DNA of 64,000 bases, taken from NCBI RefSeq assembly GCF_024362405.1, contig NZ_CP101454.1:1860001-1924000 (forward strand), in the 5' to 3' direction. The stretch is from Halorarius litoreus (lineage in GTDB: Archaea; Halobacteriota; Halobacteria; Halobacteriales; Haloarculaceae). Of the stretch, positions 9,574-17,393 are shown one piece after another. The position numbers and the translations under genes were made by a program. The first letter of the stretch is position 1, and each line of letters starts with the position of its first letter. Under the pieces are notes generated by a model that was given only the letters and a program-made list of their open reading frames with translations, was not told the DNA's origin and made no database searches.

Positions 9574-10749
9574 ATGCTTGTTGCGACGTTGGTGGCGACT
9601 CTGGGTTTCTTCGGTGTCGCCGCCATCACTCAACTGAAAGGTCTTCGAATCGGGGGGACGGTTGTGATTCCGACGCTCGCGGTGTATTCGCTCAAGGAGT
9701 TCGTCGCGCTCCCGGTGTTCCTCGTGAGCACCGTGGTCGCGTACGTCATCCTCCGGTCGGTGAAGCGGCGGACGCTCGTGTACGGCCGCGACGAGTTCGT
9801 CGTCGCGCTGGTCGTGGGGTCGATACTCCCGCTCGCTGCGTATCTTGGACTCCGTGTGCTGTTTCCCGACCAGATTCAGCCGAACTCGGTGCTGTTCGTC
9901 GGCAGCATCCTCCCCGGCCTCGCCGCGTTCAACGTCCAGCAGACGAAACCCGAGTACCGACGGCAGGACCTCGTGTACGCCACGGGACTGTTCGTCGGCA
10001 TCGTGCTGCTGGGTGCGTTGCTCGTCGACCCGTGGGTCGCCCGGCGTGTCGGCGACCTGACGCCGCTGGTACTGTTCAGCCGCACGTCGGACATCGCGCT
10101 CCTGCGCGACGCCGTCGTCACGGGGCGGCTGGCTCCGCAGATCGGGGCGCGTATGGTGGTCGTCGCCCTGCTCGGCGTCGGGTTCGTACTCGCGGAACTC
10201 GTCAGGCGACAGTTCGGTATCCGAATCGGCATCGTCTCGCTGGCGCTGCTCGCGCTGTTCGGCCTGACGAGTCGGTGGCTGCTGGTCCTCTTCGCGTTCT
10301 CTCTGGTCGCGGCGCTCGCGGCGACGTGGCTGGTCCACCACACCACCCTGCTGTACGGCCGGGTGCTCATCTCGCTGGCCTGTGGCATCGGGGTGCTCGT
10401 CGCACTCGCGCTCACACTGGTTCTCCCCATCGAGCGGGGGTTCTCCGCGCTGTTCGTCGGGGTCCTCGCGGGCGTCGACGCGTACGCAGCCCACGCGACT
10501 CCGCCCGTGGAGCGCCGCCAGCAGTTCCTGCTTGCGGTGGCCGTGTTCGCCATCATGCTCGTGTGCGTCCGGCTCGTCATCACACCGTTCGAAGCTGGGG
10601 TCCTCCAGACGTTCGGCGTCGTCGAGGTGGGGGTCGCCGCGCTCGTCGTGGTCGTCTGCCTTCTCATCGCCAGGCGCTGGCGGACCACGTCGCCGAGCGA
10701 CGAGGCGGTGCTGTCGGCCTCGGTACTCTCGGAAGGTGACGGCGCGTGA
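9574..10749 (+). CDS. capC: Poly-gamma-glutamate synthesis membrane protein, tandem-duplicated CapC/PgsC
   Basis: A 391-residue polytopic protein of the PgsC/CapC family, the membrane partner of the poly-gamma-glutamate ligase CapB. Bacterial CapC is about 150 residues; this one holds two CapC-like units. Unit 1 (about 5-150) has GLRIGGTVVIPTLA, TLVYGR (67-72), LFVGSILPGLAAFN (107-120) and EYRRQ (127-131). Unit 2 (about 195-335) has matching GIRIGIVSLALLA, TLLYGR (258-263), LFVGVLAGVDAYA (293-305) and VERRQ (312-316), a constant offset of about 185-190 residues. About ten membrane segments are visible. The stop overlaps the start of capB (GTGA), so the two are translationally coupled. Confidence 0.85.
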   Translation: MLVATLVATLGFFGVAAITQLKGLRIGGTVVIPTLAVYSLKEFVALPVFLVSTVVAYVILRSVKRRTLVYGRDEFVVALVVGSILPLAAYLGLRVLFPDQIQPNSVLFVGSILPGLAAFNVQQTKPEYRRQDLVYATGLFVGIVLLGALLVDPWVARRVGDLTPLVLFSRTSDIALLRDAVVTGRLAPQIGARMVVVALLGVGFVLAELVRRQFGIRIGIVSLALLALFGLTSRWLLVLFAFSLVAALAATWLVHHTTLLYGRVLISLACGIGVLVALALTLVLPIERGFSALFVGVLAGVDAYAAHATPPVERRQQFLLAVAVFAIMLVCVRLVITPFEAGVLQTFGVVEVGVAALVVVVCLLIARRWRTTSPSDEAVLSASVLSEGDGA

Positions 10750-11945
10750 GCCTGCTTGACCGCGGCCTCACCTACGGCGGGCAGCGACTCGGGAGCTACG
10801 ACCTGCTCGACCGCCCCCGGGCGTTCCTCAACCGGGGATCGCGACACCGCGAGCACCTCGACAGCGCCCATCTCCGCATCGGCGTCTCCGGCATCAGGGG
10901 GAAGTCGTCGACCGCGAAGCTCCTCGGACAGGTGTTCACCGAGCGCGGCTACGACACGTACACCAAAATCACCGGCGACCACCCGACCTCGTTCCACAAC
11001 GGCGTCCAGAGTCCCATTCAGCGGAAGGGGCCACGCGTGACGCTGTACGAGAACCTCAACCTCGTCCGCGAGTTCCTCCCACAACTCGCCCGAACCGCCC
11101 CCGAGGACGTCGTCATCATGGAGAATCAGGCCATCACCGAGTACACGATGCGGGTGGTCAACGAGCAGTACCTCCGGCCGAACGTCCTCGTGTTCTGTAA
11201 CGTCCGACAGGACCACAACGACACGCTCGGAAAGCGCCGACAGACCATCGCCCGGTCGTTCGCCCGGTCGGTCCCCAACGGCTGTCACGTCATCAGCGGC
11301 GAGCAGCACCCGGTCATCCACGACTACCTTCGCCGGGAGATCGAGAAACGTGGCGCCACCATCGAGCAGGTCGAGATACCGGACGAACACACCGACTTCG
11401 TCGGGGCGGAGACGGTCCACGCGATCGACCACGTCCTCGAGTACGCCGACGAGCCACCCCTCCCCGAAGAGCGCATCCGGTCGCTGCTCGAGGGTATCCA
11501 GCCCGAGTGGACGCATCTGCCCGAGGGCCGCGTGTTCAACGCGGCGAAGGTGAACGAGATCGAGAGCACCGAACTGTTCCGGCGACTGCTCGCCGGCACC
11601 GGTGACGACGCCGAACTCGTCGTCCCGTTCGTCTTCCTCCGGGCCGACCGGCGGGGCCGCACCGCCTCGTTCGTCGAGTACGTCAATCTGCTCGCCGACC
11701 GCGAACTCATCGACCGGGTCCACGTCGGCGGCGCGTACACCGGTGTGTTCGCCCGGAACGTCGACGTGCCGGCGACCCAGCACGACACCGACACGCGCTC
11801 GGCGAGCGACGTGCTCGACGACCTGCTCGCGGAGGGACAGCCCGTGATGTTCATGGCGAACACCGTCCACCCGTTCATGCGGCACCTCGTCTCGGAGGTC
11901 GAGCGACGAGCCGCTGGTGGGACGGTCGAACTCCCACCGTACTGA
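10746..11945 (+). CDS. capB: Poly-gamma-glutamate ligase, Mur-ligase family CapB/PgsB
   Basis: A 399-residue ATP-dependent amide ligase that joins glutamate residues through the gamma-carboxylate to make poly-gamma-glutamate. Evidence: P-loop GVSGIRGKSSTAKL (about 46-59), TYTKITGDHPTSFHNG, the Mur-ligase acidic segment VVIMENQAITEYTMR, and VLVFCNVRQDHNDTLG, all typical of CapB. The start is GTG at 10746, overlapping the stop of capC by four bases. A capA/pgsA-type gene, which bacterial systems need for export or retention, is not next to it. The gene is convergent with the PGA hydrolase with no gap, so the locus has synthesis and breakdown facing each other. Confidence 0.9.
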   Translation: MSLLDRGLTYGGQRLGSYDLLDRPRAFLNRGSRHREHLDSAHLRIGVSGIRGKSSTAKLLGQVFTERGYDTYTKITGDHPTSFHNGVQSPIQRKGPRVTLYENLNLVREFLPQLARTAPEDVVIMENQAITEYTMRVVNEQYLRPNVLVFCNVRQDHNDTLGKRRQTIARSFARSVPNGCHVISGEQHPVIHDYLRREIEKRGATIEQVEIPDEHTDFVGAETVHAIDHVLEYADEPPLPEERIRSLLEGIQPEWTHLPEGRVFNAAKVNEIESTELFRRLLAGTGDDAELVVPFVFLRADRRGRTASFVEYVNLLADRELIDRVHVGGAYTGVFARNVDVPATQHDTDTRSASDVLDDLLAEGQPVMFMANTVHPFMRHLVSEVERRAAGGTVELPPY

Positions 11946-12893
11946 CTACGCCGACGCGAGCACGTCGGTCACCGCGTCCGCGATGGCCGTTCCGTACGTC
12001 GTCCGGGCAGTCCGGCTCTGTTCGAGTTGGATTCCCTGCCCTCCGGACAGCCAGTTCACCAGATTGTCGGGGTTGGTGCCCCCGTACGCCGGAGCCGTGA
12101 CCAGAAACACCGGTTCGTCGTCGACGACCGCGGCGACGGCGTCGCGGACCGCTGCGAGCACGGACTCGGGGGCTGTTCCGCCGATGCCGACGCCGTCGTT
12201 CGACCAGCCATGGAACGCGACGGCGTAGCGGAACCCGCCGTCGGCGACGCTCGCGAGTGCCGGGAACGACGCGGGGTGGATCGCCGTCGAGGTGACGTGC
12301 CACCGGTCGTACGCACCACCGCCGGGCGACCAGCCGGCGCAGTACCACGCCGTGGCTCCGAGCCGGTCCGCGACCCGGCGTGCCTGCAGGTCGGTGCCGT
12401 ACTCGATGTAGCCGCCGTGCGGCGCACACGCGACGACGTCACCCCCACCGACGAGCCGCTCGACGAACTCCCCCTCGCGTTCGGCCGTCGCGAGGTCGTA
12501 CGTCGGGTGGATGACCTGCGGGTCGAGGGTCGCCCGGAACCGCTTGCCGCCGACACCGAGCCGCCGTGCGCCCGCCCGGGAGACGACGACCGTGCGCTCG
12601 TCGGTGTGCTCGACCGTGTAGACGGCACAGGTTCCGTCGACCCACAGCCGGAGCTGGTGGCCGACGGCCACGCCGACTGCCGACCGGACCGCCGCCGGGA
12701 GGCCGCAGTGCGCGGCGCTCGACACCGAGTCGGCGACGGTCACGCTCGCGCTGTCGCCGCCGTCACTCCCGCCAGTCTCGCCACCGTTCCCCTTGCCGCT
12801 CCCGGGCTTCGCGAGTGCCGCCGTCGGCAGTGTGCCCGCAGCCACGAGGGCACCGGTCGTCTGGAGGACTGTCCGCCTGCTCGTCGAATTCAT
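11946..12893 (-). CDS. Tat-exported poly-gamma-glutamate hydrolase family protein
   Basis: A 315-residue secreted protein. The N-terminus has a twin-arginine signal (STSRRTVLQTTGALVAAG) with an Ala-rich cleavage region, then a Gly/Ser/Asp linker. The C-terminal part carries the zinc-site pattern of the phage PghP-like / DUF867 poly-gamma-glutamate hydrolases: APHGGYIEYGTD (His plus Glu), then HVTSTAIHPASFP and VAFHGWSNDG. These enzymes cut gamma-glutamyl amide bonds in capsule polymer. It ends one base after capB ends on the other strand, which strongly supports a linked role: release, trimming or reuse of the polymer made by CapB/CapC. Confidence 0.85.
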   Translation of the reverse strand: MNSTSRRTVLQTTGALVAAGTLPTAALAKPGSGKGNGGETGGSDGGDSASVTVADSVSSAAHCGLPAAVRSAVGVAVGHQLRLWVDGTCAVYTVEHTDERTVVVSRAGARRLGVGGKRFRATLDPQVIHPTYDLATAEREGEFVERLVGGGDVVACAPHGGYIEYGTDLQARRVADRLGATAWYCAGWSPGGGAYDRWHVTSTAIHPASFPALASVADGGFRYAVAFHGWSNDGVGIGGTAPESVLAAVRDAVAAVVDDEPVFLVTAPAYGGTNPDNLVNWLSGGQGIQLEQSRTARTTYGTAIADAVTDVLASA

Positions 12894-12947
12894 GCCACGT
12901 ACAGGTCACGTGAAGATATATCCCTCGCGCCCAGTTCGACGCTCGAA

Positions 12948-13586
12948 TCAGTCGAACAGCCCCGCCACGTCGCTCTCCTTTGCCTGCCGGCGGTCGACGT
13001 GCTGTTCGAGCCGCTGGACGATAATCGGGCGCCGATCGCTCGTCAGGAAGTCGAGGACGAGCGTGACGAACGGACTGCTCACCTGTTCGTCTGCGAGGTC
13101 GGCGAGCGCGTACTCGGCGCCCTGCTCGAGCAGTTCCTCGTCGTATCCCATCGCCTCGGCCACGAGCGGGGCGGCGATGGCGACCGCCGGGTACTCGAGG
13201 TCGACAAGTCCGACCGCCTCTCCCCCAAGTGTGAGTTCGAGCACCGGTTCGCGCTCGACCAGTTCGGGGTCACGTTCGAGCCGCGCCAGCCAGTCGCGAA
13301 CCGTGCCGACGTTCACGCCTTCGTAGTCGCTCGGGAGGGCCGCGAGATAGCCCTGTGCGCTCGCGGCGAGGCCGGTCGCACCTTCCCAGTTCCGGGCATA
13401 GGCGTGGTGCGCCGCGGCCGTGAACTGGATGAGCCCCTGCAGGAAGTCCTTCTCGGCGCCCGCGTCGAGGTCGAGCCACCGCGCCTCCCACGCGTCGTGC
13501 GCGGCGTGGTAGAAGCCGGCGTTGTGGACCGCGATGCCGGCTCGGAGGGCGTCGTCGAGGCCCGACGTCTCGTCCACGGTGTCCAT
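12948..13586 (-). CDS. DUF309 domain protein
   Basis: A 212-residue helical protein. Residues 1-90 match DUF309: a helix pair with AGIAVHNAGFYHAAHDAWEARW and then DFLQGLIQFTAAAHHAYARNW, in which the His/Glu/Trp pattern (H..HD.WE..W) is the family signature. The C-terminal 110 residues form a further helical region specific to haloarchaeal members. The function of the family is not known; the His-rich helices suggest a metal or small-molecule site. The gene is divergent from the MaoC-like gene, sharing a 70-base promoter gap. Confidence 0.85.
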   Translation of the reverse strand: MDTVDETSGLDDALRAGIAVHNAGFYHAAHDAWEARWLDLDAGAEKDFLQGLIQFTAAAHHAYARNWEGATGLAASAQGYLAALPSDYEGVNVGTVRDWLARLERDPELVEREPVLELTLGGEAVGLVDLEYPAVAIAAPLVAEAMGYDEELLEQGAEYALADLADEQVSSPFVTLVLDFLTSDRRPIIVQRLEQHVDRRQAKESDVAGLFD

Positions 13587-13656
13587 ACCATCCGTAGTGA
13601 GGCAGCCGGCTAAAGCCCGGCGAACGTTTATCGTCGGCCCGTACGCCCCTCCGACG

Positions 13657-14121
13657 ATGCCCGAGGAGTACTTCGAGGACCTGGAGATCGGCGATACGCG
13701 TGAATTCGGCAGCTACGAGGTGACGAAACCGGAGGTCCTGGAGTTCGCCGAGCAGTACGATCCCCAGCCGTTCCACGTCGACGAGGCGGCGGCCGAGCAG
13801 TCGATGTTCGGCGGGCTCATCGCCTCCGGCTGGCACACCGCGTCGATGACGATGCGCATGCTCGTCGACAACGTGATGGCCGAGTCGAAGGCGACGGGCG
13901 CGGTCGGCGTGGACGACCTCCGGTGGAGCCAGCCGGTTCGCCCAGGTGACACGCTCACCGTCGAGACCGAGGTGCTCGACAAGGAGCCGAACTACATGCC
14001 CGGAATCGGGCTCGTGCGCTCGGGAGCGACGGTGTACGCCGACGGCACGCAGGTCATGTCGTTCGTCGGCCTCGTCCTCTATCAGATGCGAGAGCCCGAG
14101 CAGCGCGAGAGCGCCGATTGA
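13657..14121 (+). CDS. MaoC-like (R)-hydratase / acyl dehydratase
   Basis: A 154-residue single hot-dog-fold protein. MaoC hydratases add water to enoyl-CoA or work in PHA and fatty acid metabolism. The hydratase motif is present: EFAEQYDPQPFHVDEAAAE with catalytic Asp and His, then FGGLIASGWHTASMTMRM, and the strand DDLRWSQPVRPGDTLTVETEV. The ATG at 13657 gives MPEEYFEDLEIGDTREF, the usual N-terminus. Haloarchaea use such proteins in polyhydroxyalkanoate synthesis, but no pha genes are nearby, so its pathway is open. Confidence 0.88.
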   Translation: MPEEYFEDLEIGDTREFGSYEVTKPEVLEFAEQYDPQPFHVDEAAAEQSMFGGLIASGWHTASMTMRMLVDNVMAESKATGAVGVDDLRWSQPVRPGDTLTVETEVLDKEPNYMPGIGLVRSGATVYADGTQVMSFVGLVLYQMREPEQRESAD

Positions 14122-14213
14122 GCGAGCGGGAGCGACCGCAGGGAGCGACTCACGAGCACCGCGGGAACGAGTGAAGCGCGTCCCAGAACAGTCGAAGGGC
14201 AGTCGTGCGACCG

Positions 14214-14435
14214 TCAGTCCCGCACGACGAGGAAGTAGTAGACGGCGAACACGATGATGAATCCGAGAAGGTTGAGCAGGAGGGAAGCGAGCCCCATGAT
14301 GGCTGCCCAGAGCGTCGCGTTGACGCCCGGCCGCTTCTCGGCGTCTCTGTAGGTGAAGTACGCGACGACGAGCGCGACGATGATGTTGAACAGCACCAGT
14401 TCGGGGCCGCCCGGGATGCCCAGTTGTAACAGCAT
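14214..14435 (-). CDS. Small two-helix membrane protein
   Basis: A 73-residue protein with two hydrophobic helices (about 15-27 and 44-70) separated by the charged loop YRDAEKRPGVNA. The ATG at 14435 (MLLQLGIPGGPELVLF) is preferred over a longer frame because the extra N-terminal residues are Arg/Pro-rich and unlike the rest. The loop-plus-helix layout resembles phospholipase-D-nuclease-type (PLDc_N) or haloarchaeal DUF membrane pairs. Function unknown. Confidence 0.65.
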   Translation of the reverse strand: MLLQLGIPGGPELVLFNIIVALVVAYFTYRDAEKRPGVNATLWAAIMGLASLLLNLLGFIIVFAVYYFLVVRD

Positions 14436-14810
14436 GGTCGGCGCTTCGTCCGGCGATGTAATGAGGCTGTGGGGGTTCGTTTGACGCGCCTCGGTTGGGG
14501 TACGTCCGGTCCGACATGGTTCAACCGTGGCCGCTCCGCTCACTCCCTGCCGACAACTCCGCGTGGACCCTTGGGAAGGATGACGACTCGCGCCGCTCAT
14601 CGTGTGGTCCTGAACAGAACCGTCCTGACGGAGGTCACGCGAACGGACGTGAGCGTGACCACGTCAGGTCGTGAACGAAGTGAACGTCCTGACGGAGATT
14701 TGAACACGGTCGCAGCGGAGCTGCTCCCTGCGCAAATCTCTGCGACGTTCGTCGCTCGCAGGCTGCGAGCACACGCTACGCGGTGCTCGCTTCGTTGCTC
14801 GCGACAGAAA
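14436..14810. other. Intergenic stretch with copies of the tRNA-Arg 3' end
   Basis: No convincing gene is seen here. It contains pieces that repeat the end of the adjacent tRNA-Arg gene: a 13-base core CGTCCTGACGGAG at 14621, the full 21-base copy at 14685-14705, and an inverted copy CGTCAGG at 14662 facing CCTGACG at 14687. The rest is GC-rich with short 'gaacgaagtgaacg'-like and 'tcgttgctcgc'-like repeats. This is what is left when elements integrate at, and leave, a tRNA 3' end, or it may be drift after local duplication. Confidence 0.5.
14685..14705. repeat. Direct copy of tRNA-Arg 3' end (candidate att remnant)
   Basis: This 21-base stretch is identical to 14811-14831, which forms the 3' half of the T-arm and the 3' acceptor strand of tRNA-Arg (minus strand). 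The copies are in the same orientation, 126 bases apart. Tyrosine integrases of archaeal viruses and plasmids recombine inside tRNA 3' ends and leave such partial copies. No integrase gene lies between them, so this would be an old or excised event. Confidence 0.6.
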
Positions 14811-14883
14811 CGTCCTGACGGAGATTTGAACTCCGGTCCCTGGCTCCGCAAGCCAGGAGGATAGTCCACTACCCTATCAGGAC
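14811..14883 (-). tRNA. tRNA-Arg (anticodon GCG)
   Basis: Read on the minus strand, a full cloverleaf can be drawn: acceptor GTCCTGA paired with TCAGGAC, D-arm with GGGTAGTGGA, anticodon stem CTGGC/GCCAG around the loop TTGCGGA (anticodon GCG, Arg CGC/CGT codons), and T-arm CCGGAGTTCAAATCTCCG. The discriminator would be G. No intron is seen in the anticodon loop. Confidence 0.93.
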
Positions 14884-15030
14884 TCAACTATCCGTATCCC
14901 GGTTGCGGGTAAAGGGGTTACGGTTCGACCCCCGCCGAGGGTTCAAGTAGCATACCGACACACCCCATCGCATGACGACGACCGAGCCGAACCAGAAACC
15001 GACGGACAGCGGGACTGCCCACGAGCAACG

Positions 15031-15042
15031 ACAATACTTAAT
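15031..15042 (+). promoter_or_regulatory. TATA-like box of the RPA gene
   Basis: An AT-rich box (acaatacttaat) stands out in GC-rich DNA. Transcription starting about 25 bases downstream would begin around 15063-15070, so the mRNA would be leaderless or nearly so; this favours the ATG at 15070 over the one at 15055. Confidence 0.55.
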
Positions 15043-15069
15043 CGGGGCGCAGCCATGCCACCTGTAGGA

Positions 15070-16491
15070 ATGGGCGCTATCGAGGATATCTACGAGGATC
15101 TGGAGGCGGACGTGGAGCTCGAGGAGTTCCGCGAGGCCGTCGAGGCCAAGGTCGAACAGATGGGGGGACTCGCGGACGAGGAGACGGCGGCGATGCTCAT
15201 CGCGCACGACCTCACCGAGGGCGAAGTCGAGGGCATCGCGGACATCGAAGCCGGCATGGACGAGGTGAAGTTCGTCGGCAAGGTGCTGTCCGTCGGCGAC
15301 GTGCGCACCTTCGAGCGCGACGGCGAGGACGAGGACGGGAAGGTCGTCAACATCGAGGTCGCAGACGAGACGGGGCGCGTCCGGGTCGCCCTCTGGGACG
15401 AGGACGCCGACGCCGCCGAACAGCAACTCGAGGTCGGGCAGGTGCTCCGCATCGGCGGCCGTCCGAAGGAGGGGTACAACGGCCTCGAAGTCTCTGCCGA
15501 CCGCGTCGAGGGCGACGACGAGACCGACATCGACGTGCAGGTGGGCGAGACCGCCACCGTCGAGGCGCTGTCGCTCGGGCAGTCGGACGTGAACCTCGTC
15601 GGGCGCGTGCTCGGCACCGACGAGATTCGGACGTTCTCGCGCGACGACGGCTCCGAGGGGAAAGTCGCGAACCTCACGCTCGGCGACGAGACAGGGCGCG
15701 TGCGCGTCACGCTCTGGGACGAGCAGGCCGACCGCGCCGACGAGTTGGCAGAGGGCGTCTCCGTCGAGGTCGTCGACGGCTACGTTCGCGAACGCGACGG
15801 CTCGCTCGAACTCCACGTCGGCTCGCGCGGCGCGGTCGAGGAGATCGACGAGGACGTGACGTACGTTCCCGAGACCACGGACATCGGGAGCGTCGAAATC
15901 GGCCAGACGGTCGACATCGCGGGCGTCGTGCGCTCGGCGGACCCCAAGCGCACCTTCGACCGCGACGATGGCTCCGAGGGGCAGGTCCGGAACATCCGCG
16001 TGCAGGACTCGACGGGCGACATCCGTGTGGCGCTGTGGGGCGACAAGGCTGACAAGGACCTCGGCCCCGGCGACGAGGTGCTGTGTGCCGACGTCGAGAT
16101 TCAGGACGGCTGGCAGGACGACCTCGAAGCCTCCGCGGGCTGGCGCTCCACCATCTCCGTGCTCGACGACGGTGCGACGGCCACCACGGGCGACGTGGAC
16201 GCCGGCAGCGACGGGGACGACGGGGGCACGAGCGAGCAGGGCCTCGGCGCGTTCGCCGACGGCAACTCACCGTCCACCTCCTCGAACGGCACCGACACCG
16301 CGGAGGAGTCAGCGGCGGGCGAGACGACGGAGTTCACCGGCACCGTGGTCCAGACGGGCGACCCCGTCATGCTGGACGACGGCGAGCAGGCCGTCACGGT
16401 CGTCACGAGCGCGAACGTCCAGCTCGGCGAGGAGGTCACCGTACGCGGGAAAATGAAGGACGACCGGCTGGAGGCCGACGAGGTCTTCTAA
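15070..16491 (+). CDS. Single-stranded DNA-binding protein, RPA large-subunit type
   Basis: A 473-residue replication protein A with at least three OB folds in tandem. Each fold has the same core: 'VKFVGKVLSV.DVRTFERD', 'VRVALWDEDAD', then 'LRIGG' (about 60-140), 'VNLVGRVLGTDEIRTFSRDDG' and 'VRVTLWDEQAD' (about 170-255), and 'VDIAGVVRSADPKRTFDRDDG' and 'IRVALWGDKAD' (about 285-355). A Ser/Gly/Asp-rich linker leads to a fourth short OB-like domain at the end (FTGTVVQTGDPVMLDDG). It coats single-stranded DNA during replication and repair. The chosen start gives MGAIEDIYEDLE; 15055 is an alternative ATG five codons upstream. No zinc finger is seen and no second RPA subunit gene is adjacent. Confidence 0.9.
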   Translation: MGAIEDIYEDLEADVELEEFREAVEAKVEQMGGLADEETAAMLIAHDLTEGEVEGIADIEAGMDEVKFVGKVLSVGDVRTFERDGEDEDGKVVNIEVADETGRVRVALWDEDADAAEQQLEVGQVLRIGGRPKEGYNGLEVSADRVEGDDETDIDVQVGETATVEALSLGQSDVNLVGRVLGTDEIRTFSRDDGSEGKVANLTLGDETGRVRVTLWDEQADRADELAEGVSVEVVDGYVRERDGSLELHVGSRGAVEEIDEDVTYVPETTDIGSVEIGQTVDIAGVVRSADPKRTFDRDDGSEGQVRNIRVQDSTGDIRVALWGDKADKDLGPGDEVLCADVEIQDGWQDDLEASAGWRSTISVLDDGATATTGDVDAGSDGDDGGTSEQGLGAFADGNSPSTSSNGTDTAEESAAGETTEFTGTVVQTGDPVMLDDGEQAVTVVTSANVQLGEEVTVRGKMKDDRLEADEVF

Positions 16492-16570
16492 CGCAGCTTT
16501 TGCGCGAAGTGACTCTCACACGCCTCCGGCGCGTCCGGGCCCCCGAAAAAACTAGTGCCCCCGGCACACC

Positions 16571-16756
16571 CGTGAGAAAGCTGCAGCGCACGGCATCGAG
16601 AACGTCTCGTTTCGCCACGGGTCGTTCCGCGACCCGAACGTTGCGGAATCGGTGGATGTCGTCGTTGCCAGCTACGCGCTGTATATGGCCTACGATGAAG
16701 CAGCCCTTCAAGCAGCCACAACTGACAAGGAGAGTTCGTCGGAAACCCGACCATGA
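16571..16756 (+). pseudogene. Remnant of a SAM-dependent methyltransferase
   Basis: A short open stretch without start codon encodes REKAAAHGIENVSFRHGS followed by FRDPNVAESVDVVVASYALY, which reads like motifs II-IV of a class I methyltransferase ('..HGIENVSFRHGSF.DP...VDVVVASYAL'). The first half (motif I) and the C-terminal half are absent and it ends at a TGA that overlaps the next start codon. It is a decayed gene fragment rather than a working gene. The match is from memory of family sequence patterns. Confidence 0.55.
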
Positions 16757-17052
16757 ACTGGGGTATGGTAGTCTTCGGCCTCGTGTTCTTTGGTGTGGGG
16801 ACCTACCAGCGCCTGAACGTCGAGACGACGGTCAAATCCGACCTGCGCCGCCACGACGTGCGGCCTTCCTACCCGGTCGACGCGTCCGAGTATCCGAGGA
16901 CGTTTCGTCGGCACCTGCGAGCAGCGATGACGTTTATGGGGCTCGGCGTCGCCCCGGTCGGGTGGGGAGTACTCGGCTGGGGCGGCGATAGCCTTGCCGT
17001 GGTGCTGTTTTGCGGCGGCGTGCTCGGAATCGCCTGGTCGAAGCTGGCGTAG
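16753..17052 (+). CDS. Small membrane protein
   Basis: A 99-residue protein with one hydrophobic helix at the N-terminus (WGMVVFGLVFFGVGTYQRL) and two near the C-terminus (MTFMGLGVAPVGWGVLGW and LAVVLFCGGVLGIAW), with a charged middle part. It begins with ATG overlapping the end of the methyltransferase remnant. No family was recognised. It lies at the edge of the lower-GC region that follows. Confidence 0.55.
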   Translation: MNWGMVVFGLVFFGVGTYQRLNVETTVKSDLRRHDVRPSYPVDASEYPRTFRRHLRAAMTFMGLGVAPVGWGVLGWGGDSLAVVLFCGGVLGIAWSKLA

Positions 17053-17393
17053 GCAGCCATCGACTGCTCCTGATACGCGTCGCAGTGATGCAAGCGACGA
17101 CCCTTCGACAGCTGGTGTCTACTCCTCTGTATCGAACGCTGTGTAATGGAGAACGTCGACTATGATAGATGGAAACATTTCACAGCTTCCTCGGCGAGTT
17201 GGCCGGTATCGTGTGTGGCGAAGTCGTCACGGCAAGTTCTATCAGGTTCAGACGATGTCCCAGGAGTCGTGCTGCATACAGGGCGCGAGTCGGGCACCAG
17301 TGGGTGGCCGAAAACGAGCCGACTGAATCGTTCGATACAGAGAGTGTATGTAACACGCCTATCCTATCTCCTTTCGAAATTTTGAGCCTGTAA
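17053..17393. other. Intergenic stretch at the left edge of the low-GC island
   Basis: About 340 bases with no supported gene. Base composition falls here compared with the DNA to the left. Short open frames on both strands have no protein-like composition. No insertion-sequence ends or tRNA are visible. Confidence 0.4.

Noticed and set aside
9876-11885. 669-codon minus-strand frame
   Set aside because: Mirror of capB and capC; the sense strand has clear CapB/CapC motifs and a GTGA overlap.
15055-15069. Upstream ATG (MPPVG) for the RPA gene
   Set aside because: Both are possible; the TATA spacing and the usual MGAIEDIYEDL N-terminus favour 15070.
17169-17393. 74-codon frame at the edge of the low-GC island (METFHSFLGELAGIVCGEVV...)
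   Set aside because: Begins like a protein but has no conserved motif, no ribosome site and no TATA box; could be a remnant, but the support is too weak.
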